A DNA stretch of 64,000 nucleotides. It comes from Bacillota bacterium. Lineage in GTDB: Bacteria > Bacillota > Limnochordia > Limnochordales > ZCTH02-B6. Of this stretch, positions 29,382 through 38,323 are shown in pieces. The stretch's first letter is position 1. Every line of letters starts with the position of its first letter. Below the pieces are notes generated by a model. That model worked only from the letters and a program-made list of their open reading frames with translations. It did not search any database and was not told the DNA's origin. The translations under genes and the position numbers were made by a program. The stretch covers positions 248,001 through 312,000 of the forward strand of contig PKQS01000010.1 in the NCBI GenBank assembly GCA_017577945.1. The letters run 5' to 3'.

Positions 29382-31034
29382 GTGTGGGAGGAAGAAGCGC
29401 TGCGGCGCCTGAAGGCGGCGCTGGCCCGCTGGCGCGAAGCGGCTGGTACCCAGCCCCCGCGCCGGACCGACGCCCGGTTGCCCGTCGAGCCGCTGTACAC
29501 GCCGCTGGACGTGGCCGGCATCGACTTTGAGGCGGCCATCGGCTGGCCGGGCGAATACCCTTACACCCGGGGGCCGTATCCGACCATGTACCGGGGACGC
29601 CTGTGGACGATGCGGCAGTACGCGGGCTTCGGCACGCCGGCCGAAACGAACCGCCGCTTCCGCTACCTGCTGGAGCAAGGGACGACGGGATTGTCGGTAG
29701 CTTTCGACTTGCCCACGCAGATGGGCTACGACTCCGACCACCCGCTGGCCGAAGGCGAAGTGGGCCGGGTCGGCGTGGCTATCGACACGCTGGCCGACAT
29801 GGAGACGATGCTGGACGGCATCCCGCTGGACCAGGTCAGCACCTCCATGACCATCAACGCCCCGGCGGCGGTGCTGCTGGCCATGTACGTCGCCGTAGCG
29901 CAAAAGCGCGGCGTACCGCTGGAGCGGCTGTCGGGCACGGTCCAGAACGACATCCTCAAGGAGTACCTCGCCCGCGGCACCTACATCTTCCCGCCCGGTC
30001 CGTCCATGCGCCTCGTGGTGGACGTCATCGAATACTGCTGCCGCTTCCTGCCCCGCTGGAACCCCATCAGCATCAGCGGCTACCACATCCGCGAAGCGGG
30101 CGCCGACGCGGTGCAAGAGGTGGCCTTTACGCTGGCCAACGGCATCGCCTACGCCGAAGCCGCCGTCGCTCGAGGCTTGCCGGTGGACGCCTTCGCGCCG
30201 CGGCTTTCGTTCTTCTTCAACGCGCACTCCAACTTGTTCGAGGAAGCGGCCAAGTTCCGCGCCGCCCGGCGACTATGGGCCGAGCTCATGAAAGAACGGT
30301 TCGGCGCGCAAAACCCGCGCTCGTGCGCGCTGCGTTTCCACACGCAAACGGCCGGGTCCACCCTGACCGCGCAGCAGCCCGAGCTCAACATCGTGCGCGT
30401 GGCGTACCAAGCGCTGGCCGCGGTGCTGGGCGGCACGCAGTCGCTGCACACCAACGCTTTCGACGAGGCGCTGGGGCTGCCGACGGAGGATTCGGCGCGC
30501 ATCGCCCTGCGCACGCAGCAGATCCTGGCGTACGAGACAGGCGCGGCGGACGTTATCGACCCGCTGGGCGGCAGCTGGTACGTCGAAAGCCTGACGCAGT
30601 CCATCTACGAGCGGGCCAGGGAGTACATCGCCCGCATCGACGAGCTGGGCGGCGCCGTCCGCGCCGTCGAGCGGCGTTTCATGCAGCGGGAGATCGAGGA
30701 GAGCGCCTACCGGTACCAGCGGCAGGTCGAGTCGGGCGAGAAAGTGATCGTCGGCGTCAACCGCTTCCGATCCGGCGACGAGCCGGCGCCTGCGATTTTG
30801 CGCGTCGATCCGGCGCAGGAACGGGCCCAGATCGATCGGCTGCACCAGACGCGCCGCGACCGGGACGCGGCGGCGGTGCAGGCCGCGCTGCAGCGCCTGC
30901 GGGAGGCGGCGACCGGCCACGACAACTTGATGCCTTTAATCATCGACGCGGTGCACGCCTACGCAAGCGTAGGCGAGATTTGCGGCGTCCTGCGGGACGT
31001 TTTCGGCGAGTACCGGGACGTGGGGACGGCATGA
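29382..31034 (+). CDS. Methylmalonyl-CoA mutase large (catalytic) subunit
   Basis: Interconverts (R)-methylmalonyl-CoA and succinyl-CoA using adenosylcobalamin. GTG at 29382 follows GGAGG by 11 nt, giving 550 residues. The TIM-barrel substrate domain is complete: [64 protein letters not shown] and [16 protein letters not shown]. The protein stops before the C-terminal cobalamin-binding domain (DxHxxG), so a separate small subunit must supply it; none is in the window. The sequence type is that of split mutases of archaea and some Bacillota; isobutyryl-CoA mutase is a less likely alternative given the epimerase, carboxylase and MeaB that follow. Confidence 0.9.
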   Translation: MWEEEALRRLKAALARWREAAGTQPPRRTDARLPVEPLYTPLDVAGIDFEAAIGWPGEYPYTRGPYPTMYRGRLWTMRQYAGFGTPAETNRRFRYLLEQGTTGLSVAFDLPTQMGYDSDHPLAEGEVGRVGVAIDTLADMETMLDGIPLDQVSTSMTINAPAAVLLAMYVAVAQKRGVPLERLSGTVQNDILKEYLARGTYIFPPGPSMRLVVDVIEYCCRFLPRWNPISISGYHIREAGADAVQEVAFTLANGIAYAEAAVARGLPVDAFAPRLSFFFNAHSNLFEEAAKFRAARRLWAELMKERFGAQNPRSCALRFHTQTAGSTLTAQQPELNIVRVAYQALAAVLGGTQSLHTNAFDEALGLPTEDSARIALRTQQILAYETGAADVIDPLGGSWYVESLTQSIYERAREYIARIDELGGAVRAVERRFMQREIEESAYRYQRQVESGEKVIVGVNRFRSGDEPAPAILRVDPAQERAQIDRLHQTRRDRDAAAVQAALQRLREAATGHDNLMPLIIDAVHAYASVGEICGVLRDVFGEYRDVGTA

Positions 31035-31501
31035 AGAACGACCGGCGAGGCGCGGCGCCCGGGCCGGGCCCGGCCGTCGCGGCGGGCGTGGATCACATCG
31101 CCATCGCCGTGCACAGCATCGCGGCGGCGCGGCCGTTTTTCGAACACGTGCTGGGGCTGCCGTGCGTGCGGGAGGAGGACGTGCCCTCCGAAGGCGTGCG
31201 GGTGGCCTTTTTCGACGCGGGCAACTGCTTCATCGAGCTGCTGGAGCCGCTGAACGAAGACAGCGGCGTGGCGCGCTTTTTGGCCCGGCGCGGCGAGGGC
31301 GTGCACCACGTGGCGCTGGCCACCCCGGACATCGCGGCGGCCATAGCGCGCCTCGCCCGGCTCGCGCCGGGCGCGCTGCTGGACGACGCGCCGCGCCCGG
31401 CAGCCGGCGGCGCCCGGGCCGCGTTCACGCATCCGAAACAGACCTTCGGAACGCTGCTGGAGCTGTACATGCACCCGGATCCGAGCGACGGGGGGATGTA
31501 G
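31031..31501 (+). CDS. mce: Methylmalonyl-CoA epimerase
   Basis: Converts (S)- to (R)-methylmalonyl-CoA for the mutase. 156 residues, vicinal-oxygen-chelate fold: metal ligands His in VDHIAIAV, His in GVHHVAL and Glu in TLLELYM; the catalytic Glu is in FIELLEPL. About 20 extra residues at the N-terminus are Gly/Pro/Ala-rich. ATG at 31031 overlaps the mutase stop by 4 nt (ATGA). This pairing fixes the pathway as propionyl-CoA to succinyl-CoA or the reverse. Confidence 0.92.
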   Translation: MKNDRRGAAPGPGPAVAAGVDHIAIAVHSIAAARPFFEHVLGLPCVREEDVPSEGVRVAFFDAGNCFIELLEPLNEDSGVARFLARRGEGVHHVALATPDIAAAIARLARLAPGALLDDAPRPAAGGARAAFTHPKQTFGTLLELYMHPDPSDGGM

Positions 31502-31504
31502 GCG

Positions 31505-33058
31505 TTGGCGAGCGAGACGATGCGCGACAAGCTGCAGCGGCTGGAGCAATGGCGGGAACGCAGCAGCGCGGGCGGCGGCGAGCGCCGGATCAAGCAGCAG
31601 CGGGCGTCGGGCAAGCAGACGGCCCGGGAGCGCATCGAGCAGCTGCTGGACCCGGGCACATTCGTCGAGATCGACCGCTTCGTGCACGATACGCACCAAG
31701 CCACCGGCGACGCGTCGTACCCTATCGGCGAAGGGGTCGTCACCGGCTGGGGACGCATTCATGGCCGGCCCGTCTTTTGCTTCTCGCAAGACTTCACCAT
31801 TTTCGGCGGTTCCGTGGGCGAGCTCCACTCCCGCAAGATCTGCAAGATCATGGACCTCGCCTACCGAGCCGGTGCACCCATCATCGGCATCAACGATTCA
31901 GGTGGCGCCCGGATCCAGGAAGGTGTCGACGCCCTGGGCGCCTACGGGGAAATTTTCAAGAGGAACGCGCTCCTCTCCGGTGTCGTCCCGCAAATTTCCG
32001 TGGTGCTCGGCCCCAGCGCCGGCGGCGCCGTATACTCCCCCGCCCTCACCGACTTCACCTTCGTCGCGGACAACGTCAGCAAGATGTTCATCACCGGCCC
32101 CCAAGTAACGAAGGCGGCCACGGGCGAAGACGTGACCTTCGAAGAGCTGGGCGGAGCGGCCATCCACAGCGCCAAGAGCGGTGTGGCGCACTTCCGGGCG
32201 CCCGACGAAGCCTCGTGCCTGGCGCTCGTGCGGGAGCTGCTCTCGTACCTGCCCGCCAACAACCAATCGCTGCCGCCCGCCGCGGCGCCCTTGCCGCCCG
32301 CGGGCGACCCGGAGGAGCTGCTGGACGTGGTGCCGGCTTCGCCCAGCAAAGCGTACGATGTCCGAGACGTGCTGCGCCGCGTGCTGGACGGCGGGTACTT
32401 GCTGGAAGTGCAGCAGGAGTTCGCACCCAACGCGGTGGTCGGTTTCGGCCGCCTGGACGGGCAAAGCTGCGGCATCGTAGCCAATCAGCCCCGCGTGCTG
32501 GCGGGGTGCCTGGACATCGACGCTTCCGACAAGATCGCGCGCTTCGTGCGCTTTTGCGACGCGTTCAACATTCCGGTCATCACCTTCATCGACGTGCCGG
32601 GCTTCTTGCCGGGCGTCTCCCAAGAACACCGCGGCATCATCCGCCACGGCGCCAAGATCTTGTACGCCTACGCCGAAGCGACGGTGCCGAAAATCGCCGT
32701 CATCCTGCGCAAAGCCTATGGCGGCGCTTACGTGGCTATGAGCAGCCGCGGCATCGGGGCCGATTTGGCGCTGGCGTGGCCGACGGCGGAAATCGCGGTC
32801 ATGGGACCCGAAGGCGCCGCTCAGATCTTGTACCGCAACGAGCTGGCCCACGCCGACGACCCGGAGGCGTTGCTGGCGCAGCGGACGCAAGAGTACCGCG
32901 AGCGGTTCGCCAACCCGTACATCGCTTCGGCGCGCGGCATGGTGGACGACGTCATCGACCCGCGGGAGACGCGGCAGCGGCTCATCGACGCGCTGTACGT
33001 GCTGGCCGACAAGCGGGAAGACCGGCCGGCGAAAAAGCACGGGAACATTCCGCTGTAA
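31505..33058 (+). CDS. Propionyl-CoA/methylmalonyl-CoA carboxyltransferase subunit
   Basis: Carboxyltransferase (PccB/MmdA type) making or decarboxylating (S)-methylmalonyl-CoA. 517 residues with two crotonase-fold halves: GIND-SGGARIQEG and GPSAGGAVYSPAL in the first, FIDVPGFLPG, RKAYGGAYVAM and VMGPEGAAQI in the second. The N-terminal zinc-free start RERIEQLLDPGTF is typical. TTG at 31505 lies 9 nt behind GGGGGG, 3 bp after the epimerase stop; an ATG at 31520 is an alternative. Works with the biotin carboxylase and carrier that follow. Confidence 0.93.
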   Translation: MASETMRDKLQRLEQWRERSSAGGGERRIKQQRASGKQTARERIEQLLDPGTFVEIDRFVHDTHQATGDASYPIGEGVVTGWGRIHGRPVFCFSQDFTIFGGSVGELHSRKICKIMDLAYRAGAPIIGINDSGGARIQEGVDALGAYGEIFKRNALLSGVVPQISVVLGPSAGGAVYSPALTDFTFVADNVSKMFITGPQVTKAATGEDVTFEELGGAAIHSAKSGVAHFRAPDEASCLALVRELLSYLPANNQSLPPAAAPLPPAGDPEELLDVVPASPSKAYDVRDVLRRVLDGGYLLEVQQEFAPNAVVGFGRLDGQSCGIVANQPRVLAGCLDIDASDKIARFVRFCDAFNIPVITFIDVPGFLPGVSQEHRGIIRHGAKILYAYAEATVPKIAVILRKAYGGAYVAMSSRGIGADLALAWPTAEIAVMGPEGAAQILYRNELAHADDPEALLAQRTQEYRERFANPYIASARGMVDDVIDPRETRQRLIDALYVLADKREDRPAKKHGNIPL

Positions 33059-33070
33059 GGGGCGAGAGCG

Positions 33071-34726
33071 GTGTTCAGGCGGCTGCTGGTGGCCAATCGA
33101 GGCGAAATCGCCCTGCGCATCGTCCGCACCTGCCGCGAGCTGGGCATCGCAACGGCAGTCGTAGCCAGCGCGGCGGACCAAGACAGCGCGGCGGCTCAGC
33201 TGGCCGACGAAGTCATCGTGCTGGGCGATCCGTGGTGTTACCTGGACGCGGAGCGCATCGTGGCCGCGGCCAAAAGGTGGGGCGCGGAAGCGGTGCACCC
33301 GGGCTACGGGTTTCTCGCGGAAAACGCCGCTTTCGCCCGCCTGTGCGCGGAGGCGGGGCTCGTCTTCATCGGCCCGCCGCCGGACGTCATGGCGCACCTG
33401 GGCGAAAAAGACCGGGCCCGCGCGTCGGCCGCGGCGCTGGGCATTCCCTGCCTGCCGGGCACCCCGGAGGCGGTCGGCGCCGGCGGCGCCGTGGACGTCG
33501 ACGCCGTGGCGGCCATGGCGGCGCGCATCGGCTATCCGGTTCTGATCAAGGCGGCCGCCGGCGGCGGCGGGCGTGGCATGCGCCTGGCCCGAGACGAAGA
33601 GGAGCTGCGAGCGCAGCTTCCTCGGGCCATGTCCGAAGCCAACGCGGCCTTCAAGTCGCCGGCGGTCTATCTGGAAAAGTTCTTGCCCGGCGCCCGCCAC
33701 GTCGAAATTCAAGTGCTGGCCGACGCCCACGGCCACATCGTGCATTTGGGCGAGCGCGACTGCACCGTGCAGCGCCGCCACCAGAAGCTCATCGAGGAGG
33801 CGCCGTCACCCGTCGTCGACGCAACGCTACGGGCGGCCATGGGCGCCGCCGCAGCCAAGCTGCTGGCGTCGCTGGGCTACGTCAACGCCGGCACCGTGGA
33901 GTTTCTCGTCGACGAAGCGGGGCGCTTCTATTTCCTGGAAGTGAACACTCGCATCCAGGTGGAGCATCCGGTAACGGAAGTCTTGTACGGCGTCGACATC
34001 GTCGCGGAGCAGATTCGCATTGCGGCCGGTCTCCCGCTGTCATGGCGGCAGGAAGACTTGGTTCCGCGCGGGTGGGCCATCGAGTGCCGCATCAACGCGG
34101 AAGACCCTGCGCGCAATTTCTCGCCCAGCCCCGGCCGCATCGACGTCTACCGGCCACCCGGCGGGCCGGGCGTGCGCGTCGACGGCGCCGCCTTCCCGGG
34201 CTGGGTCATCCCGCCGTATTACGACTCGCTCATCGCCAAGCTCATTGCCTGGGCGGACGGCAGGGAGCAGGCCATCGCCCGCATGCGCCGGGCGCTGCTG
34301 GAGTTCGTCGTGCACGGCGTGCCCACCACGATTCCGTTTCACCTGGCCGTGCTGGAACACGAGGCGTTCCGCAGCGGCCGCTTCGACACCGGCATCGCGG
34401 AACAGCACGTGCCCCTCGAGCGCGTGCAGTATTACGCCGCCGCCCTGGCGCGGCAGCGGCCCGGGGGCGCGGAGGTGGCCGTCCAGCCCGGCGACCGAGC
34501 GCTCGCCCCGGCCCAACGCGGCCCGGCCGGGCGCGACACCGAAACGGCGGCCGCCGTGGCCGCCGCCCTGGCGGCTGTGTTGGACGAACCGCATCAGATC
34601 GTGTCCATCTCCCCGGCCCCGCCGCCGCACCCGGCCGGCCTGTGGGGCTTCGCCGGACGGCTCGCCGCCATGCAGAACCGGTCGCTGACCTTTAGTCCAC
34701 GCGGGGACAGGAGGACGCACGCATGA
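33071..34726 (+). CDS. Biotin carboxylase with C-terminal OadG-like tail
   Basis: ATP-dependent carboxylation of biotin on the carrier protein. Residues 1-450 form a complete biotin carboxylase: VANRGEIALRI, HPGYGFLAEN, ATP-grasp KAAAGGGGRGMRL, ERDCTVQRRHQKLIEEAPSP, FLEVNTRIQVEHPVTE and RINAEDP. About 100 further residues follow a low-complexity linker and contain AAAVAAALAAVLDE, IVSI and LWGFAGRLAAMQNR, which resembles the tail of OadG-type subunits of sodium-pump decarboxylases; that is a recollection of the pattern, not a search result. GTG at 33071, 12 bp behind the carboxyltransferase. The only biotin carboxylase in the window, so it may also serve the carrier at 12525. Confidence 0.9.
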   Translation: MFRRLLVANRGEIALRIVRTCRELGIATAVVASAADQDSAAAQLADEVIVLGDPWCYLDAERIVAAAKRWGAEAVHPGYGFLAENAAFARLCAEAGLVFIGPPPDVMAHLGEKDRARASAAALGIPCLPGTPEAVGAGGAVDVDAVAAMAARIGYPVLIKAAAGGGGRGMRLARDEEELRAQLPRAMSEANAAFKSPAVYLEKFLPGARHVEIQVLADAHGHIVHLGERDCTVQRRHQKLIEEAPSPVVDATLRAAMGAAAAKLLASLGYVNAGTVEFLVDEAGRFYFLEVNTRIQVEHPVTEVLYGVDIVAEQIRIAAGLPLSWRQEDLVPRGWAIECRINAEDPARNFSPSPGRIDVYRPPGGPGVRVDGAAFPGWVIPPYYDSLIAKLIAWADGREQAIARMRRALLEFVVHGVPTTIPFHLAVLEHEAFRSGRFDTGIAEQHVPLERVQYYAAALARQRPGGAEVAVQPGDRALAPAQRGPAGRDTETAAAVAAALAAVLDEPHQIVSISPAPPPHPAGLWGFAGRLAAMQNRSLTFSPRGDRRTHA

Positions 34727-35214
34727 CGACGCTCGCCAACGGGTCCCAGCGCAGGCGCCGCCGGTTCGCCGTGACCGTGGACGGCGTGCGCCACGAAGTC
34801 ATTGTGGAAGAACTGGACGTCGAAGACCCGGCGGTCGGCCGACCCGGCCCGGGCGACGCGCCGCGCGCCGCCGCCGGCGCGGGCTCGCCGCCCAAGACCG
34901 CGCCCAACACCTCGGGAGCGGCCGGAGCCGATGCCGTAGCCGCGACCGGCCCGGCCGGCGCCAACGGGTCAGGCGGGCTGGCCGGGGGCTGGCTCACGGC
35001 GCCCATGCCGGGCACCGTGACCGAAGTCAAAGTGCGCGTTGGCGAAACGGTGCCGGAAGGCGCCGTGCTCCTCATCCTGACCGCCATGAAACTGGAGAAC
35101 GAGATCACCGCTCCCGCCGCCGGCACCGTGGCGGCCGTCGCGGTCTCGCCGGGCGACAACGTCAACACCGGCCAGCCGCTCGTGCGCTTCGAGACGGGAG
35201 GGGACGCGCCGTGA
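34723..35214 (+). CDS. Biotin carboxyl carrier protein of the propionyl-CoA carboxylase
   Basis: 163 residues. An N-terminal Arg-rich region leads into FAVTVDGVRHEVIVEEL, the short domain seen in front of carriers of decarboxylase-type complexes. A long Gly/Ala/Pro linker spans roughly residues 40-87. The C-terminal biotinyl domain starts at TAPMPGTVTEVKV, with the biotin lysine in LTAMKLENEI. ATG at 34723 overlaps the upstream stop by 4 nt (ATGA). The MPGT/AMKLEN pattern is that of OadA/GcdC-like carriers. Confidence 0.93.
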   Translation: MTTLANGSQRRRRRFAVTVDGVRHEVIVEELDVEDPAVGRPGPGDAPRAAAGAGSPPKTAPNTSGAAGADAVAATGPAGANGSGGLAGGWLTAPMPGTVTEVKVRVGETVPEGAVLLILTAMKLENEITAPAAGTVAAVAVSPGDNVNTGQPLVRFETGGDAP

Positions 35215-36218
35215 CGGCCGCCGCGCGGCTCATCGAGGAAATGCTCCAGGGCAGCCGCCGCGCCCTGGCGCGCCTCATCACGTACGTCGACGACGGCGGG
35301 CCGGAGCTGGGCGAAATCATGCGCGCCGTCCACCCCCACACGGGCCGGGCTCACGTCATCGGCATCACGGGTCCGCCGGGTGCGGGCAAGAGCACGCTCG
35401 TGTGGGCGCTGGCCGCGGAGTACGCGCGCCGAGGCCGCCAGGTCGGGGTCATCGCCGTCGACCCTTCCAGCCCGCTGTCGGGCGGTGCCGTGCTGGGCGA
35501 CCGCATTCGCATGCCTGCGGGGCTTCTTCCGGCCAGCGTCTTTTTCCGCAGCATGGCCTCGCGCGGGCAGCTGGGCGGCACGTCCCGCTCGGTGCGCAGC
35601 GCCGTTCACCTGCTGGACGCGTTCGGCAAAGACGTCGTTCTCGTGGAAACCGTAGGCGCCGGCCAATCGGACGTGGCCGTGCGCACCATCGCGCACACGA
35701 CGGCGGTGGTCTCGGTGCCCGGGCTGGGCGACGACGTGCAGACGCTGAAAGCGGGCATCCTGGAAATCGCCGACGTGTACGTGGTGAACAAGGCCGACCG
35801 GGAAGGCGCGGAGCAGACGGCGGCGGAGCTGGAGGCGATGCTGAAAGTGGGCCTCGCGGCGGCGCAAGCGCTGGGCCGCGCGGTTTCCGGCGACGGCTGG
35901 CAGCCCCCTGTCGTCAAGACGGTGGCCACCGACGGCACGGGCGTCGCGGCTCTGGCAGACGCCTTCGAACAGCACCGGCGGCACCTGACGGAGACGGGGC
36001 GCTGGCACGAGGTGCTGCGCCGCCAAGCGGCCGCGGAGCTGCAAGAGGCGTTGCTGCTGCGGCTCGAGCAGCGGCTCAGTGGAGGCGACGCGGCGGCCGA
36101 GCGCGAACGGCTCGTCGACGCCGTCGGACGCCGGTCGCTGTCGGCCCTCGAGGCCGCCGACACGCTGCTTCGCTACGTGGCTGCAAACGAAACGACAGGG
36201 TCGAGAGCTTCCGATTGA
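35211..36218 (+). CDS. meaB: MeaB/ArgK-type GTPase chaperone of methylmalonyl-CoA mutase
   Basis: G3E-family GTPase that loads and protects adenosylcobalamin on the mutase. 335 residues with P-loop GITGPPGAGKST, the Asp of VIAVDPSSP, RMPAGLLPASVFFRSMASRG (the switch region), ETVGAGQSDV and the NKAD guanine motif in VVNKADREG. GTG at 35211 overlaps the carrier stop by 4 nt (GTGA). Presence at the end of this operon is strong support for a B12-dependent mutase in the same pathway. Confidence 0.95.
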   Translation: MTAAARLIEEMLQGSRRALARLITYVDDGGPELGEIMRAVHPHTGRAHVIGITGPPGAGKSTLVWALAAEYARRGRQVGVIAVDPSSPLSGGAVLGDRIRMPAGLLPASVFFRSMASRGQLGGTSRSVRSAVHLLDAFGKDVVLVETVGAGQSDVAVRTIAHTTAVVSVPGLGDDVQTLKAGILEIADVYVVNKADREGAEQTAAELEAMLKVGLAAAQALGRAVSGDGWQPPVVKTVATDGTGVAALADAFEQHRRHLTETGRWHEVLRRQAAAELQEALLLRLEQRLSGGDAAAERERLVDAVGRRSLSALEAADTLLRYVAANETTGSRASD

Positions 36219-36253
36219 GAGGCTCCCGATTGAGCTCCCTCTCCAGCGAAGAA

Positions 36254-36293
36254 GCGGACCCGAACGCCGCCTCGTTCGGGTCCGCCGCGTTTT
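36254..36293 (+). terminator. Terminator of the methylmalonyl-CoA operon
   Basis: A perfect 13-bp stem (36254-36266 with 36273-36285, 6-nt loop) carries CCGAACG/CGTTCGG at its core. CGCG and then TTTT at 36290-36293 follow. It lies 36 bp after the meaB stop. The U-tract is short, but the stem is very stable. Confidence 0.8.
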
Positions 36294-36359
36294 CCGCATG
36301 CCTGCGTGCCCCCGGGGAACACTGCCTGTAGAAGCCAAGTCCCTGCGGGGGTGATGCCG

Positions 36360-36494
36360 ATGGACGCACCGTCCGGACCGCCGCGCCACGGCGAGCCGGT
36401 CGGCACGGCCGCCATCAAGTGGGCCGCGGTGGTCATCATCGTCATGGCCGTCCTTTGGTTTTTGGCCCGCTACGTCATTCCGCTGTTCGAGTAA
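36360..36494 (+). CDS. Tiny single-pass membrane protein
   Basis: 44 residues, unknown function. ATG at 36360 sits behind GCGGGGGTG at proper distance; in-frame GTG 36351 and ATG 36354 are alternatives. The first 17 residues are Pro/Gly-rich and charged. They are followed by one hydrophobic helix (about 18-42: IKWAAVVIIVMAVLWFLARY) and a short tail PLFE. No Cys. The composition and a good ribosome site favour a real gene over chance, but no family is recognised. Confidence 0.5.
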   Translation: MDAPSGPPRHGEPVGTAAIKWAAVVIIVMAVLWFLARYVIPLFE

Positions 36495-36575
36495 GGCTGG
36501 CGCCGCGGCCGGCGGCGCCGGGCGCCCGCCAGACGCCCCCCGGCCCTAGCGCGGGCTGACGGGAACGATCACCGT

Positions 36576-37283
36576 ATGCAAACGCCAAGGAAAAACCACA
36601 TCGGGGTTATCGCCGCCTTGCTGGCGGGAGTCGTCTTGCTCGTCTTCGTACTGGGCGCCGCGCCCGAAACGTGGCGCGACATTCGCCGCTTCATGCGCGA
36701 AGCGCAGCTCGAGGAGGCCGTCGAGTTCCTGCGCGGCTTCGGCAACTGGACCGTCGTCGTCATCCTCGGGCTGTTCATCATCGAGGCGCTGCTGGCGCCG
36801 GTGCCGGCCTGGTTCCTCAAGATCGCCAACGGCATCCTGTTCGGCCCGTGGCTGGGAGGCTTGGTGTCGCTGCTCGGCGTGGCCCTCGGGTCGCTGAGCG
36901 CCTTCGCGGTGGCCCGCTGGGTCGGCCGCCGCTTCGTGCGCCGCATCATTCCGGACCGTTTTCTGGACCGGGTCGACCAGTTCAGCCGTTCCAACGGCTT
37001 TGCCGCGTTGCTGGTGCTCCGCCTCATCCCGTTTACGTCCAGCGACGTCTGGAGCTACGTGGCGGGCCTCAGCCGCCTGCCTGTCCCGCACTTTCTCGCG
37101 GCGACGCTGCTGGGCGACTTGCCCAACCTCGCCCTGTTCTCGTTCCTCGGGCAGAGCGTGCTCGAAAGCCCCCGCTACCGCTGGTGGCTGGTCGTGGGCG
37201 GCGCGGTGCTGCTGGCTGCCTTCCTCGCGTATCGGTTCTGGCGGCGGCTCGGAGCGAACCGGAGCGGCCAGCCGGCGGGCTAG
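36576..37283 (+). CDS. VTT-domain (TVP38/DedA-like) membrane protein
   Basis: Integral membrane protein of 235 residues in the VTT (SNARE-associated) family, related to DedA proteins that flip or recycle lipids. An N-terminal helix (11-30) is followed by the VTT core: EALLAPVPAWFLKIANGILFG, a Gly/Ser-rich helix LGVALGSLSAF, then the conserved Arg-Pro segment LRLIPFTSSDVWSYVAGLSR, and two more helices. The ribosome site is weak (GACGGGAACG). Converges on the enoyl-CoA hydratase gene 62 bp away. Confidence 0.82.
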   Translation: MQTPRKNHIGVIAALLAGVVLLVFVLGAAPETWRDIRRFMREAQLEEAVEFLRGFGNWTVVVILGLFIIEALLAPVPAWFLKIANGILFGPWLGGLVSLLGVALGSLSAFAVARWVGRRFVRRIIPDRFLDRVDQFSRSNGFAALLVLRLIPFTSSDVWSYVAGLSRLPVPHFLAATLLGDLPNLALFSFLGQSVLESPRYRWWLVVGGAVLLAAFLAYRFWRRLGANRSGQPAG

Positions 37284-37345
37284 CGGGTCCGCCGCCAAGT
37301 CCGGCAACGGGGCGTTCGCAGGCGCCGCCGTAGGCTTTTTCCCGT

Positions 37346-38119
37346 TCACCGGCCACGGAAAGTAGGCTGCCGTTTCTCCAAGAACGCCCGCACGCCTTCG
37401 CGGGCGTCGTCCGTGTTGAGGATGGCCAGAAACGCCTGTCTCTCCGCCTGTAGCCCTTCCGCCAGCGGCACGCTGAGGGCTTGCCGCACCAGCGCTTTGG
37501 CCGCCGCCAGCGCACGCGTCGGCCCCTCGGCCAGCCGGCGCGCGTACTCCAGCACGGCCGCGTCGAACGCCTCCGGCGCCGCCGTTTCGTGCACCAGCCC
37601 GATGGCCAGCGCCTCGGGGGCGGAAAGCCGGCGCCCGTGCAAGATGATGTCCAGTGCGCGCGCCTCGCCCACGATGCGGGGCAGCCGCTGGGTGCCGCCC
37701 GCGCCCGGGAAGAGGCCGAGATTCACTTCCGGCAACCCGATGCGGCTCCGGCCGTCGTCCACCATCAGGCGGAAGTCGCAAGCCAGGGCAAACTCGCAGC
37801 CCCCACCCAGCGCGTGGCCGCCGATGGCCGCGATGGTCGGCTTCGGCAGCCGCTCGATGTGCGAAAAGCAGTTGTGGAACGCGCCGATGGCCGCCTCCGT
37901 CGCCCCGGCGTCCTCGAACGCCTTGATATCCGCCCCGGCGATGAAGATGCCCGGGATGCCGCTGCGGAACACGACGGCCCGGACGTCTTCATCTCCCTCG
38001 AGCTCCGCGACCGCTGCCTCGATTTCCCCCAGGAATCCCGCGTCTAGCGCGTTGACGGGCGGCTTGTTCAGTGTCACCACGCCCACCGCGCCGTCGCGGC
38101 GCACCTCCACCCATGCCAT
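37346..38119 (-). CDS. Enoyl-CoA hydratase (crotonase family)
   Basis: 257 residues from ATG 38119, which follows GGAGGTGG; the open frame extends 66 codons further but without coding character. Oxyanion-hole blocks are IPGIFIAGADIKAF and GGHALGGGCEFAL. Both catalytic Glu positions are retained: the first in GGGCEFAL and the second in GLPEVNLGLFPGAGGTQRL, so this is a true hydratase, unlike the paralogue at 11747. It can supply beta-oxidation. Stands alone after the terminator at 38204-38250. Confidence 0.9.
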   Translation of the reverse strand: MAWVEVRRDGAVGVVTLNKPPVNALDAGFLGEIEAAVAELEGDEDVRAVVFRSGIPGIFIAGADIKAFEDAGATEAAIGAFHNCFSHIERLPKPTIAAIGGHALGGGCEFALACDFRLMVDDGRSRIGLPEVNLGLFPGAGGTQRLPRIVGEARALDIILHGRRLSAPEALAIGLVHETAAPEAFDAAVLEYARRLAEGPTRALAAAKALVRQALSVPLAEGLQAERQAFLAILNTDDAREGVRAFLEKRQPTFRGR

Positions 38120-38203
38120 TGTCCCCACCTCCGTTGGGCTCGTTTCCTCCGCCGACTGCGACCGGCCGCCGGCCGCGCCCCATCCATCAAACAAATTCCA
38201 TAC

Positions 38204-38250
38204 AAGAAAAGAAGCGGGATCAAGCGCGAATCTTCGCTCTTTCTCCCGCT
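38204..38250 (-). terminator. Terminator of the methionine importer operon
   Basis: On the minus strand a stem AGCGGGA/TCCCGCT (outer arms 38244-38250 and 38213-38219) encloses a second small hairpin, AGCG..CGCT. It is followed by the T-rich run TCTTTTCTT (38212-38204). It lies 74 bp past the metQ stop and separates the importer from the hydratase gene. Confidence 0.65.
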
Positions 38251-38323
38251 GGGAAAAGTTCTCTCCTTTGGCCGCGGCTCCTGCGCCGCTCCCGGTCTTT
38301 CCGCCACCCGCCGGCAAGAGGCG

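Noticed and set aside
31162..34695. A 1177-codon open frame on the plus strand
   Set aside because: Runs in another phase through the epimerase, carboxyltransferase and biotin carboxylase genes; Arg/Gly-rich with no motifs.
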